Assembly (NCBI RefSeq): GCF_000826065.2
Contig: NZ_LN623541.1
Span: forward strand, 138,926 to 202,925
Direction of reading: 5' to 3'
DNA: 64,000 nt
DNA from: Tessaracoccus massiliensis
GTDB taxonomy: Bacteria; Actinomycetota; Actinomycetes; Propionibacteriales; Propionibacteriaceae
The notes under the pieces are model-generated. The model made no database searches, was not told where the DNA came from, and saw only the letters and a list, made by a program, of their open reading frames with translations. Position 1 is the stretch's first letter; each line of letters begins with the position of its first letter. The position numbers and the translations under genes were made by a program. This document shows positions 7,519-15,046 of this stretch, piece by piece.

Positions 7519-9651
7519 TCACCAGCGCTTGCGGCCACGGCCTCCGCCGCGGAAGCCGCCACGGCCCCCTCGGGGTCCGTCGGGGCGGCGACGCGCCTGC
7601 TGCTTCGGCGCGATGAGGGCCAGGTACTCGCTCTCAGGGATCGCCACGCCGGAGACGGGGCGGGCGCCGGTGGCCTCGCGGAGCTCGGGCGAGCCGGGCT
7701 CCACCTCCAGGCCCTCGGCGCGGACGCCGGCCTGGTCGAGGAGACGACGCGCCATCTTGCGCTGGTGCGGCAGCACGATGGTGCCGACGACGCCCTCATG
7801 CCCGGCGCGGGCCGTGCGGCCGGCGCGGTGCAGGTAGTCCTTCGAATCGCGCGGCGGGTCCACCTGCAGCACGAGCGTCACGTCGTCGACGTGGATGCCG
7901 CGCGCAGCGACATCGGTGGCGACGAGCACCGGCACCGTGCCGTCGCGGAAGGCGGCGAGGATGCGGGCACGGGCGCCCTGCGTGAGGCCGCCGTGCAGCG
8001 CGCCGGCCATGACGCCGGCGTCGCGGAGCTGGCCGGCGATGCGGTCCGTGCCCATCTGCGTGCGGGCGAACAACACGGTGCGGCCGTCGCGGTTGGCGAT
8101 CTCGGCGGTGACCTGGTTCTTGTGGTGCGGCTTCACCAGCATGGGGCGATGCAGCATCGTCGTGACCGAGGCCTTCTCCGAATCCACCTCGTGCGTGACC
8201 GGGTCCTTGAGGTACGTGCGCACCAGGGAGCCCACGGCCCTGTCGAGCGTGGCGGAGAACAGCAGGCGCTGGCCGCCCTCTTCGGGCGTGGCGTCGAGGA
8301 TGGAGGTGACCTCGGTGAGGAAGCCCATGTCGGCCATGTGATCGGCCTCGTCCAGGACGGTGATCTCCACCTGGCTGAGGTCTGCGGCGCCCTGCTCGAT
8401 CAGGTCGATGAGACGGCCGGGGGTGGCCACCACGACGTCGACGCCGCGGGCGAAGGCCTTCAACTGCGGGCCGTAGCTCATGCCACCGGCGATGAGGGTG
8501 AGGTCGATGCCGACGGCGGCGGCCAGGGGCGCCAGGTTGTCGGCGATCTGCAGCGCCAGCTCACGGGTGGGGGTCAGGATGATGGCGCGCGGCGAGCCGA
8601 CGGGGGTGCCGGCGGCCAAGCGGGTCAGCATTGGCAGCCCGAAGGCGAGCGTCTTGCCGGAGCCGGTGCGGCCGCGGCCCAGCACGTCTCGCCCGGCGAT
8701 CGCGTCGGCGATGGTGGCGCTCTGGATGGGGAACGGTTCGGTGATGCCCTGCGCCGCGAGGACGCGGACCAGTTGCTCGTCGACACCCAACTCGAGGAAG
8801 CCGGACGAGATCTCGCCCTGCACGCCCTCGGCCGTGGTGGCCTCCCAGCTCATCTGATCGGCTTCCACCTCGTGGCTCTGCGAGGAGAAGGAGTCGCGCT
8901 CGCGCTCGAAGCGGGGGCGACGCTCCTCGCGGCCGTGGGGCTCGAAGTTGCGGCCGGGCTTGCGGTCGAACGAGGTGCGGCGGCGGTCGTCGCGGTCAAC
9001 ACGGGGGCGGCGGTCGTCACGGTCGTTGAACCGCGGGCGACGGTCGTCCCGATCGAACCGGTCGTCACGGCGGGGGCGATCATCCCGGTCGAAACGGGGA
9101 CGACGGTCGTCGTAACGCGATCCCTGAGCGGACCGCGAGGAACCAGCGTCTGACGACGGGCGCCCGTAGCCTCCACGACCACGGTCACCACGGTCGTAAC
9201 GGTCATCGCCGCGGCGGTCGTCGCGGTCGAAACGACGCGGGCGGTCATCACGGTCGTTGAACCGCTGGCGGTCATCGCGGTCGAACCGGGGGCGACGGTC
9301 GTCGCGGTCATCGCGACGCGGGCGGTCGTCCCGGTCGAACCGGGGACGGCGATCGTCGCGGTCGTCGCGTCGGGGACGTTCGCCCCAACCACCGCGGGCG
9401 GGCCTGTCGTCGTTGCGGCGTCCGGCAGAGGCGGAACGGTTGTTCGAGGCAGGACGGCTGTCGCCGCGGTCGTCGCGACGCTCCGAGTAGGGAGGCTGAT
9501 CGGCGAACTGCAACGCGCGGCGCTGCTTACGGTTGAGGGGCGCAGAGCTGCTGCGCTGGTCGTCGCGGCTGCCGCCACGACGCTGAGGATTGAGGCCCTT
9601 GGTGGCGCGCTTTTCAGCGGACCACCGAGCCTTACGCTTCGGTGAAGTCAT
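7519..9651 (-). CDS. DEAD-box RNA helicase with long Arg/Asp-rich N-terminal tail
   Basis: ATP-dependent RNA helicase, 710 residues, probably acting in ribosome assembly or mRNA turnover. The C-terminal 430 residues carry the full motif set: Q motif region (ITEPFPIQ), motif I GRTGSGKT, PTRELALQ, motif II DEAD, FSAT, and HRAGRTARAG. Residues about 55-260 are low-complexity, built from RDDRPRF/DRDDR-type repeats and predicted disordered; the C-terminus is Gly/Arg-rich (GPRGGRGGFRGGGRGRKRW), as in RNA-binding helicases. The ATG at 9651 has a GAAGGG about 14 nt upstream. RhlE/CsdA-like, but no exact orthologue is claimed. Confidence 0.93.
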   Translation of the reverse strand: MTSPKRKARWSAEKRATKGLNPQRRGGSRDDQRSSSAPLNRKQRRALQFADQPPYSERRDDRGDSRPASNNRSASAGRRNDDRPARGGWGERPRRDDRDDRRPRFDRDDRPRRDDRDDRRPRFDRDDRQRFNDRDDRPRRFDRDDRRGDDRYDRGDRGRGGYGRPSSDAGSSRSAQGSRYDDRRPRFDRDDRPRRDDRFDRDDRRPRFNDRDDRRPRVDRDDRRRTSFDRKPGRNFEPHGREERRPRFERERDSFSSQSHEVEADQMSWEATTAEGVQGEISSGFLELGVDEQLVRVLAAQGITEPFPIQSATIADAIAGRDVLGRGRTGSGKTLAFGLPMLTRLAAGTPVGSPRAIILTPTRELALQIADNLAPLAAAVGIDLTLIAGGMSYGPQLKAFARGVDVVVATPGRLIDLIEQGAADLSQVEITVLDEADHMADMGFLTEVTSILDATPEEGGQRLLFSATLDRAVGSLVRTYLKDPVTHEVDSEKASVTTMLHRPMLVKPHHKNQVTAEIANRDGRTVLFARTQMGTDRIAGQLRDAGVMAGALHGGLTQGARARILAAFRDGTVPVLVATDVAARGIHVDDVTLVLQVDPPRDSKDYLHRAGRTARAGHEGVVGTIVLPHQRKMARRLLDQAGVRAEGLEVEPGSPELREATGARPVSGVAIPESEYLALIAPKQQARRRPDGPRGGRGGFRGGGRGRKRW
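8900..9480. repeat. Degenerate tandem repeat encoding an RDDR/FDRDDR tract
   Basis: Within the helicase gene, the DNA is an imperfect tandem array of short units (GGTCGTCGCGGTC-like on the plus strand) that encode Arg/Asp-rich repeats. Such arrays readily gain or lose units by slippage, so the tail length may differ between strains. Confidence 0.75.
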
Positions 9652-9823
9652 GTGTTGTTAATGCCCTTCGAGGGGTATATGCGCCCAGGGAATGTGTCCA
9701 CCTGAGACTGGACTGCCCGCTCATCGGAAAACTTTGGCGCTTGGGCGCCAACGTGGGCGCGTCTTTCGGCGCCGTATCGGGCCCGTCAAGCTTACACCAG
9801 ATCCGCGGCAGACCCTATTCGAC

Positions 9824-9863
9824 GCTGGTTGAGCCTGCGAGCGCAGCGAGCAGAGTCGAAACC
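9824..9863 (+). repeat. Dispersed repeat, TGGTTGAGCCTGCGAGCGC family
   Basis: One of at least four near-identical copies of a roughly 38-bp sequence running from TGGTTGAGCCTG to TGTCGAAACC (this copy has AGAGTCGAAACC). Other copies: 12908-12945 (same strand), 41954-41990 and 60217-60252 (opposite strand). All lie in intergenic DNA. The element holds a short internal inverted repeat around GCGAGCGCAGCGAGC, so it is REP-like. Confidence 0.75.
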
Positions 9864-9884
9864 CCGGCTAGTTGCCCCAGCAGC

Positions 9885-11024
9885 TCAGCCGGCGACGAGG
9901 TGGCCGCCGCGCATCGACATCCGGATGGCCTTCGAGTAGTGGCCCACCAACTCTCCGCACAGCTTCTCCCAGGTGCGCTCGAGCGTCGACTCGCGGGCGG
10001 CGGCGCCGAAGGCGGCGCGCTTGGCATCGTCGCCGATCAGGTCGACGACGTGGCCGCGCATCGCCGTCAGGTCACCCGGCCGGTAGAGCCAGCCGGTGCG
10101 GGACTGGTCGATGAGGTCGATGGGACCGCCGCGGTGCGGGGCGACCACGGGCAGGCCTGACGCCTTCGCCTCCTGGATGGCCTGGCAGAACGTCTCCAGG
10201 TCTCCCGGGTGGACGAACATGTCGAGGCTGGCCAGCGCCGCGGGGAGTTCCTCCCCCGTCAGTTGGCCGGTGAACACGGCGTTGGGCAGTGTGGCCTCCA
10301 ACTGGCCACGCAACGGGCCGTCACCGATGATCACCAGGCGGGTGTTCGGGATGCCCGCGACGGCGGCCAGGTCCTCGACCCGCTTCTCCGAGGCCAGGCG
10401 GCCCATGTAGCCGATCAGCCGCTCGCCATGGGGCGCGTAGCGGGCGCGGAAGACGCTACTGCGCTTGGCAGGGTCGAAGCGGACGGAGTCCACCCCGCGG
10501 GCCCACACCCCCACGCGGGGCACGCCCTGGTCGATGAGCTGGTCGCGGGCGAAGGTGGAGGGTGCGAAGTTCAGCGTGGCCAGCGAGTGGGTCTGCACCA
10601 GGTGGTGCCAGAACACCGACTCCAGCGAGGGCACGCCGTAGCGGGCGGCGTAGGTGGGGATCTCCGTCTGGTAGATGCCCACCATGGGGATGCCCAGCTT
10701 CGCGGCGACCGAGGCGGCCTTGAACCCGACGATGAACGGCGCGGCCAGATGCACCACATCGGGGCGGAAGTTGGTGAGGATCTTCTCGATGTTGTGCGAG
10801 GTGGTGGTCACCACGCGCACCAGGTCGTAGCGGGGCAGGCCGATCGACATCACCGGGATGATCGGGAAGCCCAGGTAGTCCTTCGGGGTGCGATCCCCGT
10901 CGGAGGGTGCGATGACCATCGCCTCGTGCCCGTGCGCCTTGAGATGCTCCAGAACGCGAAGCACCGAGTTGGTCACTCCGTTGACGTTCGGCAGGAACGA
11001 TTCTGCCACGATCGCGACTCTCAC
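9885..11024 (-). CDS. GT4-family glycosyltransferase (MgtA/PimB-like mannosyltransferase)
   Basis: A 379-residue GT-B fold glycosyltransferase. The N-terminus [20 protein letters not shown] and the donor-site motif [20 protein letters not shown] match actinobacterial GDP-mannose-dependent alpha-mannosyltransferases that elongate glycolipids (MgtA type). The donor sugar is inferred from family resemblance only. The GTG at 11024 lies 6 nt after a TATCCT -10 element, so the transcript is probably leaderless. It stands alone; neighbours give no pathway context. Confidence 0.85.
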   Translation of the reverse strand: MRVAIVAESFLPNVNGVTNSVLRVLEHLKAHGHEAMVIAPSDGDRTPKDYLGFPIIPVMSIGLPRYDLVRVVTTTSHNIEKILTNFRPDVVHLAAPFIVGFKAASVAAKLGIPMVGIYQTEIPTYAARYGVPSLESVFWHHLVQTHSLATLNFAPSTFARDQLIDQGVPRVGVWARGVDSVRFDPAKRSSVFRARYAPHGERLIGYMGRLASEKRVEDLAAVAGIPNTRLVIIGDGPLRGQLEATLPNAVFTGQLTGEELPAALASLDMFVHPGDLETFCQAIQEAKASGLPVVAPHRGGPIDLIDQSRTGWLYRPGDLTAMRGHVVDLIGDDAKRAAFGAAARESTLERTWEKLCGELVGHYSKAIRMSMRGGHLVAG

Positions 11025-11103
11025 AGCCTCAGGATACTCCTCCCGATGAACCGAACCGCCTAGTCAGGAGAACGGCGGGTGAACGACGGATGAAGTGGGG
11101 CGG

Positions 11104-11622
11104 TCAGCCGCCCGGGGTGACCTCGGTGCCGTCCTCGAGGTGCTCGTGGTACGTGTCCTGTTCCTCCGTGAACTGCTTGATGGGGGCGAGCAGCTCGATC
11201 GTCTGGCCGTCGTCGAACTCGATGGTGCACGTGAGTTCCTCCGAGCCGGGCGGCAACTCGCGCGTGAGGCCCATCAGCATGATGTGGGGGCCGCCGGGCG
11301 CGAGGTGCCAGTGCTTGCCCGCCGGCACGGTGATGCCGCCCTCGGCCTCCATCATGACCATCTTTCCGTCGACCATCTCCATCACGTGCAGTTCGGTGCG
11401 CTCGGCGACGTCGCCGCAATCGGCCTTCACCAGGATGCGGTCTTCATCCGACGGGTTGGTGAGGTTCACGAAAACGGCGGTCATGTCCGGGCGCTGGGCA
11501 CCGTCGGTGGTGCGCACCCAGGGGTCCGCGGCGAGGACGCCGGGGGTCTCCGCAGGTGCGGCCGCGGAACAGCCGGCGATCAGGAGGGCCGGCAGGACGA
11601 CAACGAGGTGGCGCAACGTCAT
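11104..11622 (-). CDS. PCuAC-type periplasmic copper chaperone lipoprotein
   Basis: Extracytoplasmic Cu(I) chaperone (DUF461), 172 residues, that delivers copper to cuproenzymes such as the Cu-A site of cytochrome oxidase. The lipobox IAGC follows a hydrophobic leader. The copper-binding His/Met signature is visible: HVMEMVDGKMVMM, then HWHLAPGGPHIMLMGL. The ATG at 11622 lies 6 nt downstream of TATGGT (-10), giving a leaderless start; an upstream ATG would add seven residues before the signal peptide. Divergent from the DyP peroxidase gene, with a CsoR-like palindrome between them. Confidence 0.93.
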   Translation of the reverse strand: MTLRHLVVVLPALLIAGCSAAAPAETPGVLAADPWVRTTDGAQRPDMTAVFVNLTNPSDEDRILVKADCGDVAERTELHVMEMVDGKMVMMEAEGGITVPAGKHWHLAPGGPHIMLMGLTRELPPGSEELTCTIEFDDGQTIELLAPIKQFTEEQDTYHEHLEDGTEVTPGG

Positions 11623-11646
11623 GCCGCGACCATACACCCGCATAGA

Positions 11647-11660
11647 TACCCCCAGGGGTA
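11647..11660. promoter_or_regulatory. CsoR-like copper operator between PCuAC and DyP genes
   Basis: The perfect inverted repeat TACCCC-CA-GGGGTA lies at the -35 position of the PCuAC promoter and just upstream of the DyP promoter. CsoR-family Cu(I)-responsive repressors bind GC-rich pseudo-palindromes of the TACCCnn..GGGTA type, so this is a plausible shared copper operator. No csoR gene is in the window. Confidence 0.6.
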
Positions 11661-11672
11661 ACCCGGACCGCT

Positions 11673-11702
11673 TTGAGGCGCCCGCTGGAGGAGACGTACA
11701 CT
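11673..11702 (+). promoter_or_regulatory. Promoter of the DyP peroxidase gene
   Basis: TTGAGG (11673-11678), an 18-bp spacer and TACACT (11697-11702), followed by 7 nt and the ATG at 11710. Spacing predicts that transcription starts at the A of the start codon. Confidence 0.6.
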
Positions 11703-11709
11703 GAGCGCC

Positions 11710-12915
11710 ATGTGCCAGGTGAGCCGTCGATCAGTGTTCGGTGCCGCCGGCGCCCTCGGCGTGGCTGGTGCGGCGGGCATCGCCGCCGGCCGGATCACGG
11801 CGCCGGAGACGGTGGCGGGCACGCCCCGCACCGACGACGGCGTGATCGGGCGCACCTACTCCCCCTACGGTGAGCACCAGGCGGGCATCTTCACCCCGAA
11901 GACGCAGGTCTCGGACCTCGTCGCCTTCGACCTTCTCCCCCAGACGGACAAGGCCGCGCTCGGCCGGCTGCTGCGCACCTGGACGGGCGACGTCGTGGCG
12001 CTCACCGAGGGCCGGCCCGCCGCCGGCGACTTCGCGCCGGACATGGCGCAACCCGGCGTCTCCTTCACCGCCCTGATCGGCTTCGGCTCCGGCGTCTTCG
12101 AGCTCGACGGGCTGCAGGCGAAGCGACCCGCCGGCTTCCAGGAGATCCCGCCGATGGAGCACGACAAGCTCGACGAGCGCTGGAACGGCGGGGACCTGTT
12201 GGTGTGGGTCTCGGCCGACGACGCCACCAGCGTCTCGCACGCCGTGCGTCGCTTCGTGACCGACGCCGCGCCCTTCGCCACCCGCCGGTGGACGCAGCGC
12301 GGCTTCTGGCGCTCCGTTGACCAGAGCGGCACCCCCGTGACCGGTCGCAACCTGTTCGGCCAGATCGACGGCTCAGCCAACCCGCGCGACGACGTGCTGA
12401 TGGACACGGTCATCTCCCACGACGACTGGCTCAGCGGCGGCACGCAGCTGGTGGTGCGGCGCATCGAGATGGATCTGGCGGGCTGGGACGAGGCCGTGCG
12501 GGACCGGCAGGAGGCCTCCGTCGGCCGCCGACTGAGCGACGGCGCACCCCTGACCGGCGGAGACGAACTCGACGACATCGACCTGGAGGCTGAATCCGAC
12601 GGCGAGCCGATCATCGCGCTCGACGCGCACGCCCGCAGGAGCCACCCGGACCACAACTCCGGCCGGCGGATGATGCGCCGGGGCCTCAACTACACGCATG
12701 ACGAATGGATCGACGGCGAGCCGGTGGAGACCTCCGGCCTGCTGTTCTGCGCCTTCCAGGCCAACATCGCCGATCAGTTCATCCCCGTGCAGCGGATGCT
12801 GGATCAGGGCGATGCGCTCAACGAATGGACCACCGCGATCGGCTCCGCTGTGTTCGCGATCCCGCCGGGCTTCCAGGAGGGCGGCTGGATCGGCGAAGGC
12901 CTCTTCGCTGGTTGA
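11710..12915 (+). CDS. Tat-exported DyP-type haem peroxidase
   Basis: Dye-decolourising peroxidase, 401 residues, secreted folded. The N-terminus has the twin-arginine motif SRRSVFGA and an Ala/Gly-rich hydrophobic stretch. The DyP motif GxxDG is present as GQIDG (in NLFGQIDGSANPRDD) and the proximal haem His lies in the HARRSHPDHNSGRRMMRRG region. Adjacent PCuAC suggests a copper-trafficking role like Streptomyces DtpA, which is encoded near copper chaperones; EfeB-type iron use is the alternative, but EfeU and EfeO are not nearby. The start is leaderless (TACACT, 7 nt, ATG). Confidence 0.94.
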   Translation: MCQVSRRSVFGAAGALGVAGAAGIAAGRITAPETVAGTPRTDDGVIGRTYSPYGEHQAGIFTPKTQVSDLVAFDLLPQTDKAALGRLLRTWTGDVVALTEGRPAAGDFAPDMAQPGVSFTALIGFGSGVFELDGLQAKRPAGFQEIPPMEHDKLDERWNGGDLLVWVSADDATSVSHAVRRFVTDAAPFATRRWTQRGFWRSVDQSGTPVTGRNLFGQIDGSANPRDDVLMDTVISHDDWLSGGTQLVVRRIEMDLAGWDEAVRDRQEASVGRRLSDGAPLTGGDELDDIDLEAESDGEPIIALDAHARRSHPDHNSGRRMMRRGLNYTHDEWIDGEPVETSGLLFCAFQANIADQFIPVQRMLDQGDALNEWTTAIGSAVFAIPPGFQEGGWIGEGLFAG

Positions 12916-12945
12916 GCCTGCCAGCGCAGCGAGCAGTGTCGAAAC
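12908..12945 (+). repeat. Dispersed repeat, TGGTTGAGCCTGCGAGCGC family
   Basis: Second plus-strand copy, starting in the stop-codon region of the DyP gene. Compare 9824-9863. Confidence 0.75.
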
Positions 12946-12980
12946 CCGCCCGCTGGTCCCTGAGCGTGAGCGCCAGCGAA

Positions 12981-13060
12981 CGACGAGGGGCCCCCGCAGC
13001 CGGTCTGACACCTTCACCGCCGGATCGGGGCCTCGTTCACGCTGCGGGCGCCCTTCGTCG
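12981..13060. terminator. Terminator-like repeat (GACGA-GGGCCCCCGCAGC stem)
   Basis: Arms 12981-13000 and 13041-13060 pair almost fully. The element lies between the convergent DyP and nnrDE genes and has close relatives at 19533-19616 and 48354-48433. Position and structure suggest a bidirectional terminator carried by a dispersed repeat. Confidence 0.65.
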
Positions 13061-13097
13061 TCGCCTGGTCAGGACAGGAGCTCGGGGGGTGGTCGGC

Positions 13098-14486
13098 TCA
13101 ACCAGCGGTGATCCCGGCGATCACGTCGGGAAGCCGCGACGCCAGCGCGTCGGGCGGGTAGGGCCCGGGATGTCGGCCTGCGGTCATCGCCTGGATGCTC
13201 GCCGCCACCACGCCCGCCTGCCACGCCGGCAGCCCGGCGGCCAGCAGCGTGCCGCAGACGCCGGCCAGCACGTCACCGCTGCCCGCCTGCGCCGTCCAGT
13301 TGGGGCCGGGCACCGCGATGGTGACGCGGCCCGACGGCTCCGCCACGTACTGCGTCGCCCCCTTCAGCAGCACCGCGGCCCCGGTCGTGCGGGCGACCTC
13401 GCGGGTGCAACTGAGCGGCTCGTTCTCCACGTGTGAGCGGGAGCAGCCCAGCATCCGCGACAACTCCCCCGCGTGCGGGGTGAGCAGCCAGCCGTCCAGG
13501 CGACCCTGCGGCAGCGAGTACAGCGCGTCGGCGTCGACGACGGCGGGCAGGCCGTGCAGCTTCGCGTTCGACACGCGACCCTCGGCGCCCTCGGTGTCGC
13601 CCCAGCCGGAGCCGAGCACCATCGCCTGCGCGCGGCCCTCGCCGATCACCACGCTGGGGAAGCGGGTCAGCAGCAGCCCCGAGTGCACGCGGCCGGTGTA
13701 GCGCACCATGCCGGCGCCGGAGTTCAGGGCGCCGGCGAGGCTGAGCAGCGCCGCGCCTTGGAACTGTTCGGAGCCGGTGTCAAGCATCACCACCCCGCGG
13801 GAGTACTTGTCCGATGTGGCATGGGGTGTCGGCCACCAGCGGGCGATGTCCGCTTCCTCGGCCTGCCACACGTCGGCGTGTTCGGGGCCAGCCACCCCGA
13901 TGTCGGCGACGTGCACCTCGCCGCAGCGCGACGCCGCGGGCTCCTGCACGTGGCACGCCTTCAACGCCGCGAACGTGATGGTGTGGGCGGCGACGAAGCT
14001 GGGGTGCAGCGCGCCGGAATCGGCGTCGAGGCCGCTGGGCAGATCGACGGCGAGCACGGGCACGCCTGCCGCCTCGCAGGCTTCGGCGAAGGTCGCCGTC
14101 GTGGTGGGCAGCCCCGGCCGCGACCCCAGACCGGTCACCGCGTCGATCACCAGCACCGCGTCCCCCAGCGCGGAGGCTGCACCCACGGCGTCGACGACGT
14201 GGCACCCGGCGCCCTTCGCTGCGGCGAGCTCGGCGTCGTGCCCCTTGCCCATGGCGAGCCAGACGGTGACGTGCCGGTGGTCGGCGAGGTGGGCGGCGGC
14301 GAACAGCCCGTCGCCGCCGTTGTTGCCGGGCCCCACCGCGACGACGACGGGGCCGCTGGGCGCGAGCCTCTCGGCGAGCTTCGCCACCGCGCGGGCGGCT
14401 CGGCCCATGAGGTCGACCTCCGGCTCGGCGTCGAAGACCCGCTGCTCGGCGTCGCGCATCTCCTGGGCGCTGATGACCTGCTTCAT
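13098..14486 (-). CDS. nnr: Bifunctional NAD(P)H-hydrate epimerase / ADP-dependent NAD(P)HX dehydratase
   Basis: Repairs damaged NADH and NADPH hydrates. The 462-residue protein has an N-terminal YjeF_N epimerase domain (about 1-205; GPGNNGGDGLFAAAHL, VIDAVTGLG) and a C-terminal ribokinase-like dehydratase (about 215-460; LTPHAGELSRMLG, WTAQAGSGDVLAGVCG). Its ATG at 14486 overlaps the acpS stop (ATGA), so the two are coupled. The nnr-acpS-glmS neighbourhood is conserved in actinobacteria. Confidence 0.95.
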   Translation of the reverse strand: MKQVISAQEMRDAEQRVFDAEPEVDLMGRAARAVAKLAERLAPSGPVVVAVGPGNNGGDGLFAAAHLADHRHVTVWLAMGKGHDAELAAAKGAGCHVVDAVGAASALGDAVLVIDAVTGLGSRPGLPTTTATFAEACEAAGVPVLAVDLPSGLDADSGALHPSFVAAHTITFAALKACHVQEPAASRCGEVHVADIGVAGPEHADVWQAEEADIARWWPTPHATSDKYSRGVVMLDTGSEQFQGAALLSLAGALNSGAGMVRYTGRVHSGLLLTRFPSVVIGEGRAQAMVLGSGWGDTEGAEGRVSNAKLHGLPAVVDADALYSLPQGRLDGWLLTPHAGELSRMLGCSRSHVENEPLSCTREVARTTGAAVLLKGATQYVAEPSGRVTIAVPGPNWTAQAGSGDVLAGVCGTLLAAGLPAWQAGVVAASIQAMTAGRHPGPYPPDALASRLPDVIAGITAG

Positions 14487-14833
14487 GCCTCACACACCAC
14501 CATGGTTGTTGCGAAGCCACCGTCGTGGCTGATGGACAGATGGATCCGGGTGATGCCGAGGGCCTCGATCCGCGCCGCGACGGAGCCTGACGTCACGAAC
14601 GACGGCATGCCGTCTGCCGAGCGCACCACCTCGCAGTCGAGCCAGCGCATCCCGCCGGGTGATCCGAGCGCCTTGGCGAGGGCTTCCTTGGCGGAGAACC
14701 GGGCGGCCTGGGACTCGACGGAGAGCCTGCGCTCGCCGTCGGTCAGCAGCCGCTCCCCCAGCGCGGGCCGCTGCTCGAGCATCTGCTTGAAGCGCTCGAT
14801 AACCACCAGGTCGGTACCGATGCCCACGATCAT
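14483..14833 (-). CDS. acpS: Holo-[acyl-carrier-protein] synthase
   Basis: Transfers 4'-phosphopantetheine from CoA to acyl carrier protein. The 116-residue protein shows the Mg-binding GIGTDLVVIERF near the N-terminus and the FSAKEALAKALG signature. The ATG at 14833 lies 6 nt after TAGGCT, so the start is leaderless. Complete at normal family size. CoaA in this window makes the CoA precursor it uses. Confidence 0.96.
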   Translation of the reverse strand: MIVGIGTDLVVIERFKQMLEQRPALGERLLTDGERRLSVESQAARFSAKEALAKALGSPGGMRWLDCEVVRSADGMPSFVTSGSVAARIEALGITRIHLSISHDGGFATTMVVCEA

Positions 14834-14929
14834 GCCTCGAGCCTACTGGCCCCCAACACCGGACGCTCCGGCAACACGACCACCAACAGTTTCGGCCGCA
14901 GCCCAGCACTGACGCCCCACAATCACGCA

Positions 14930-15035
14930 GTCTCTGATGGGGGCCTGAGCAGGTGGGTCGGGCGTTGCAGAAGACGGTCACCCCCCACCAGCAGCGAGCA
15001 GCACCCCCGTCAGAGACAGCGCAACCAGCTGTGGC
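14930..15035. repeat. Intergenic repeat related to 60044-60175
   Basis: CAGTCTCTGATG followed by a run ending in GGGCGTTGCAGAAG-CGGTCACC is nearly identical to the sequence after the 60055 stop codon. The second half, with CGTCAGAGACAGC, can pair back on the start. It occupies the gap between glmS (stop 15047) and acpS and probably works as a transcription terminator. Confidence 0.55.
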
Positions 15036-15046
15036 TCAACCAGCGA

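Noticed and set aside
8900-9480. Repeat array considered as CRISPR
   Set aside because: Units are tandem, degenerate, in frame with a helicase gene, and there are no spacers.
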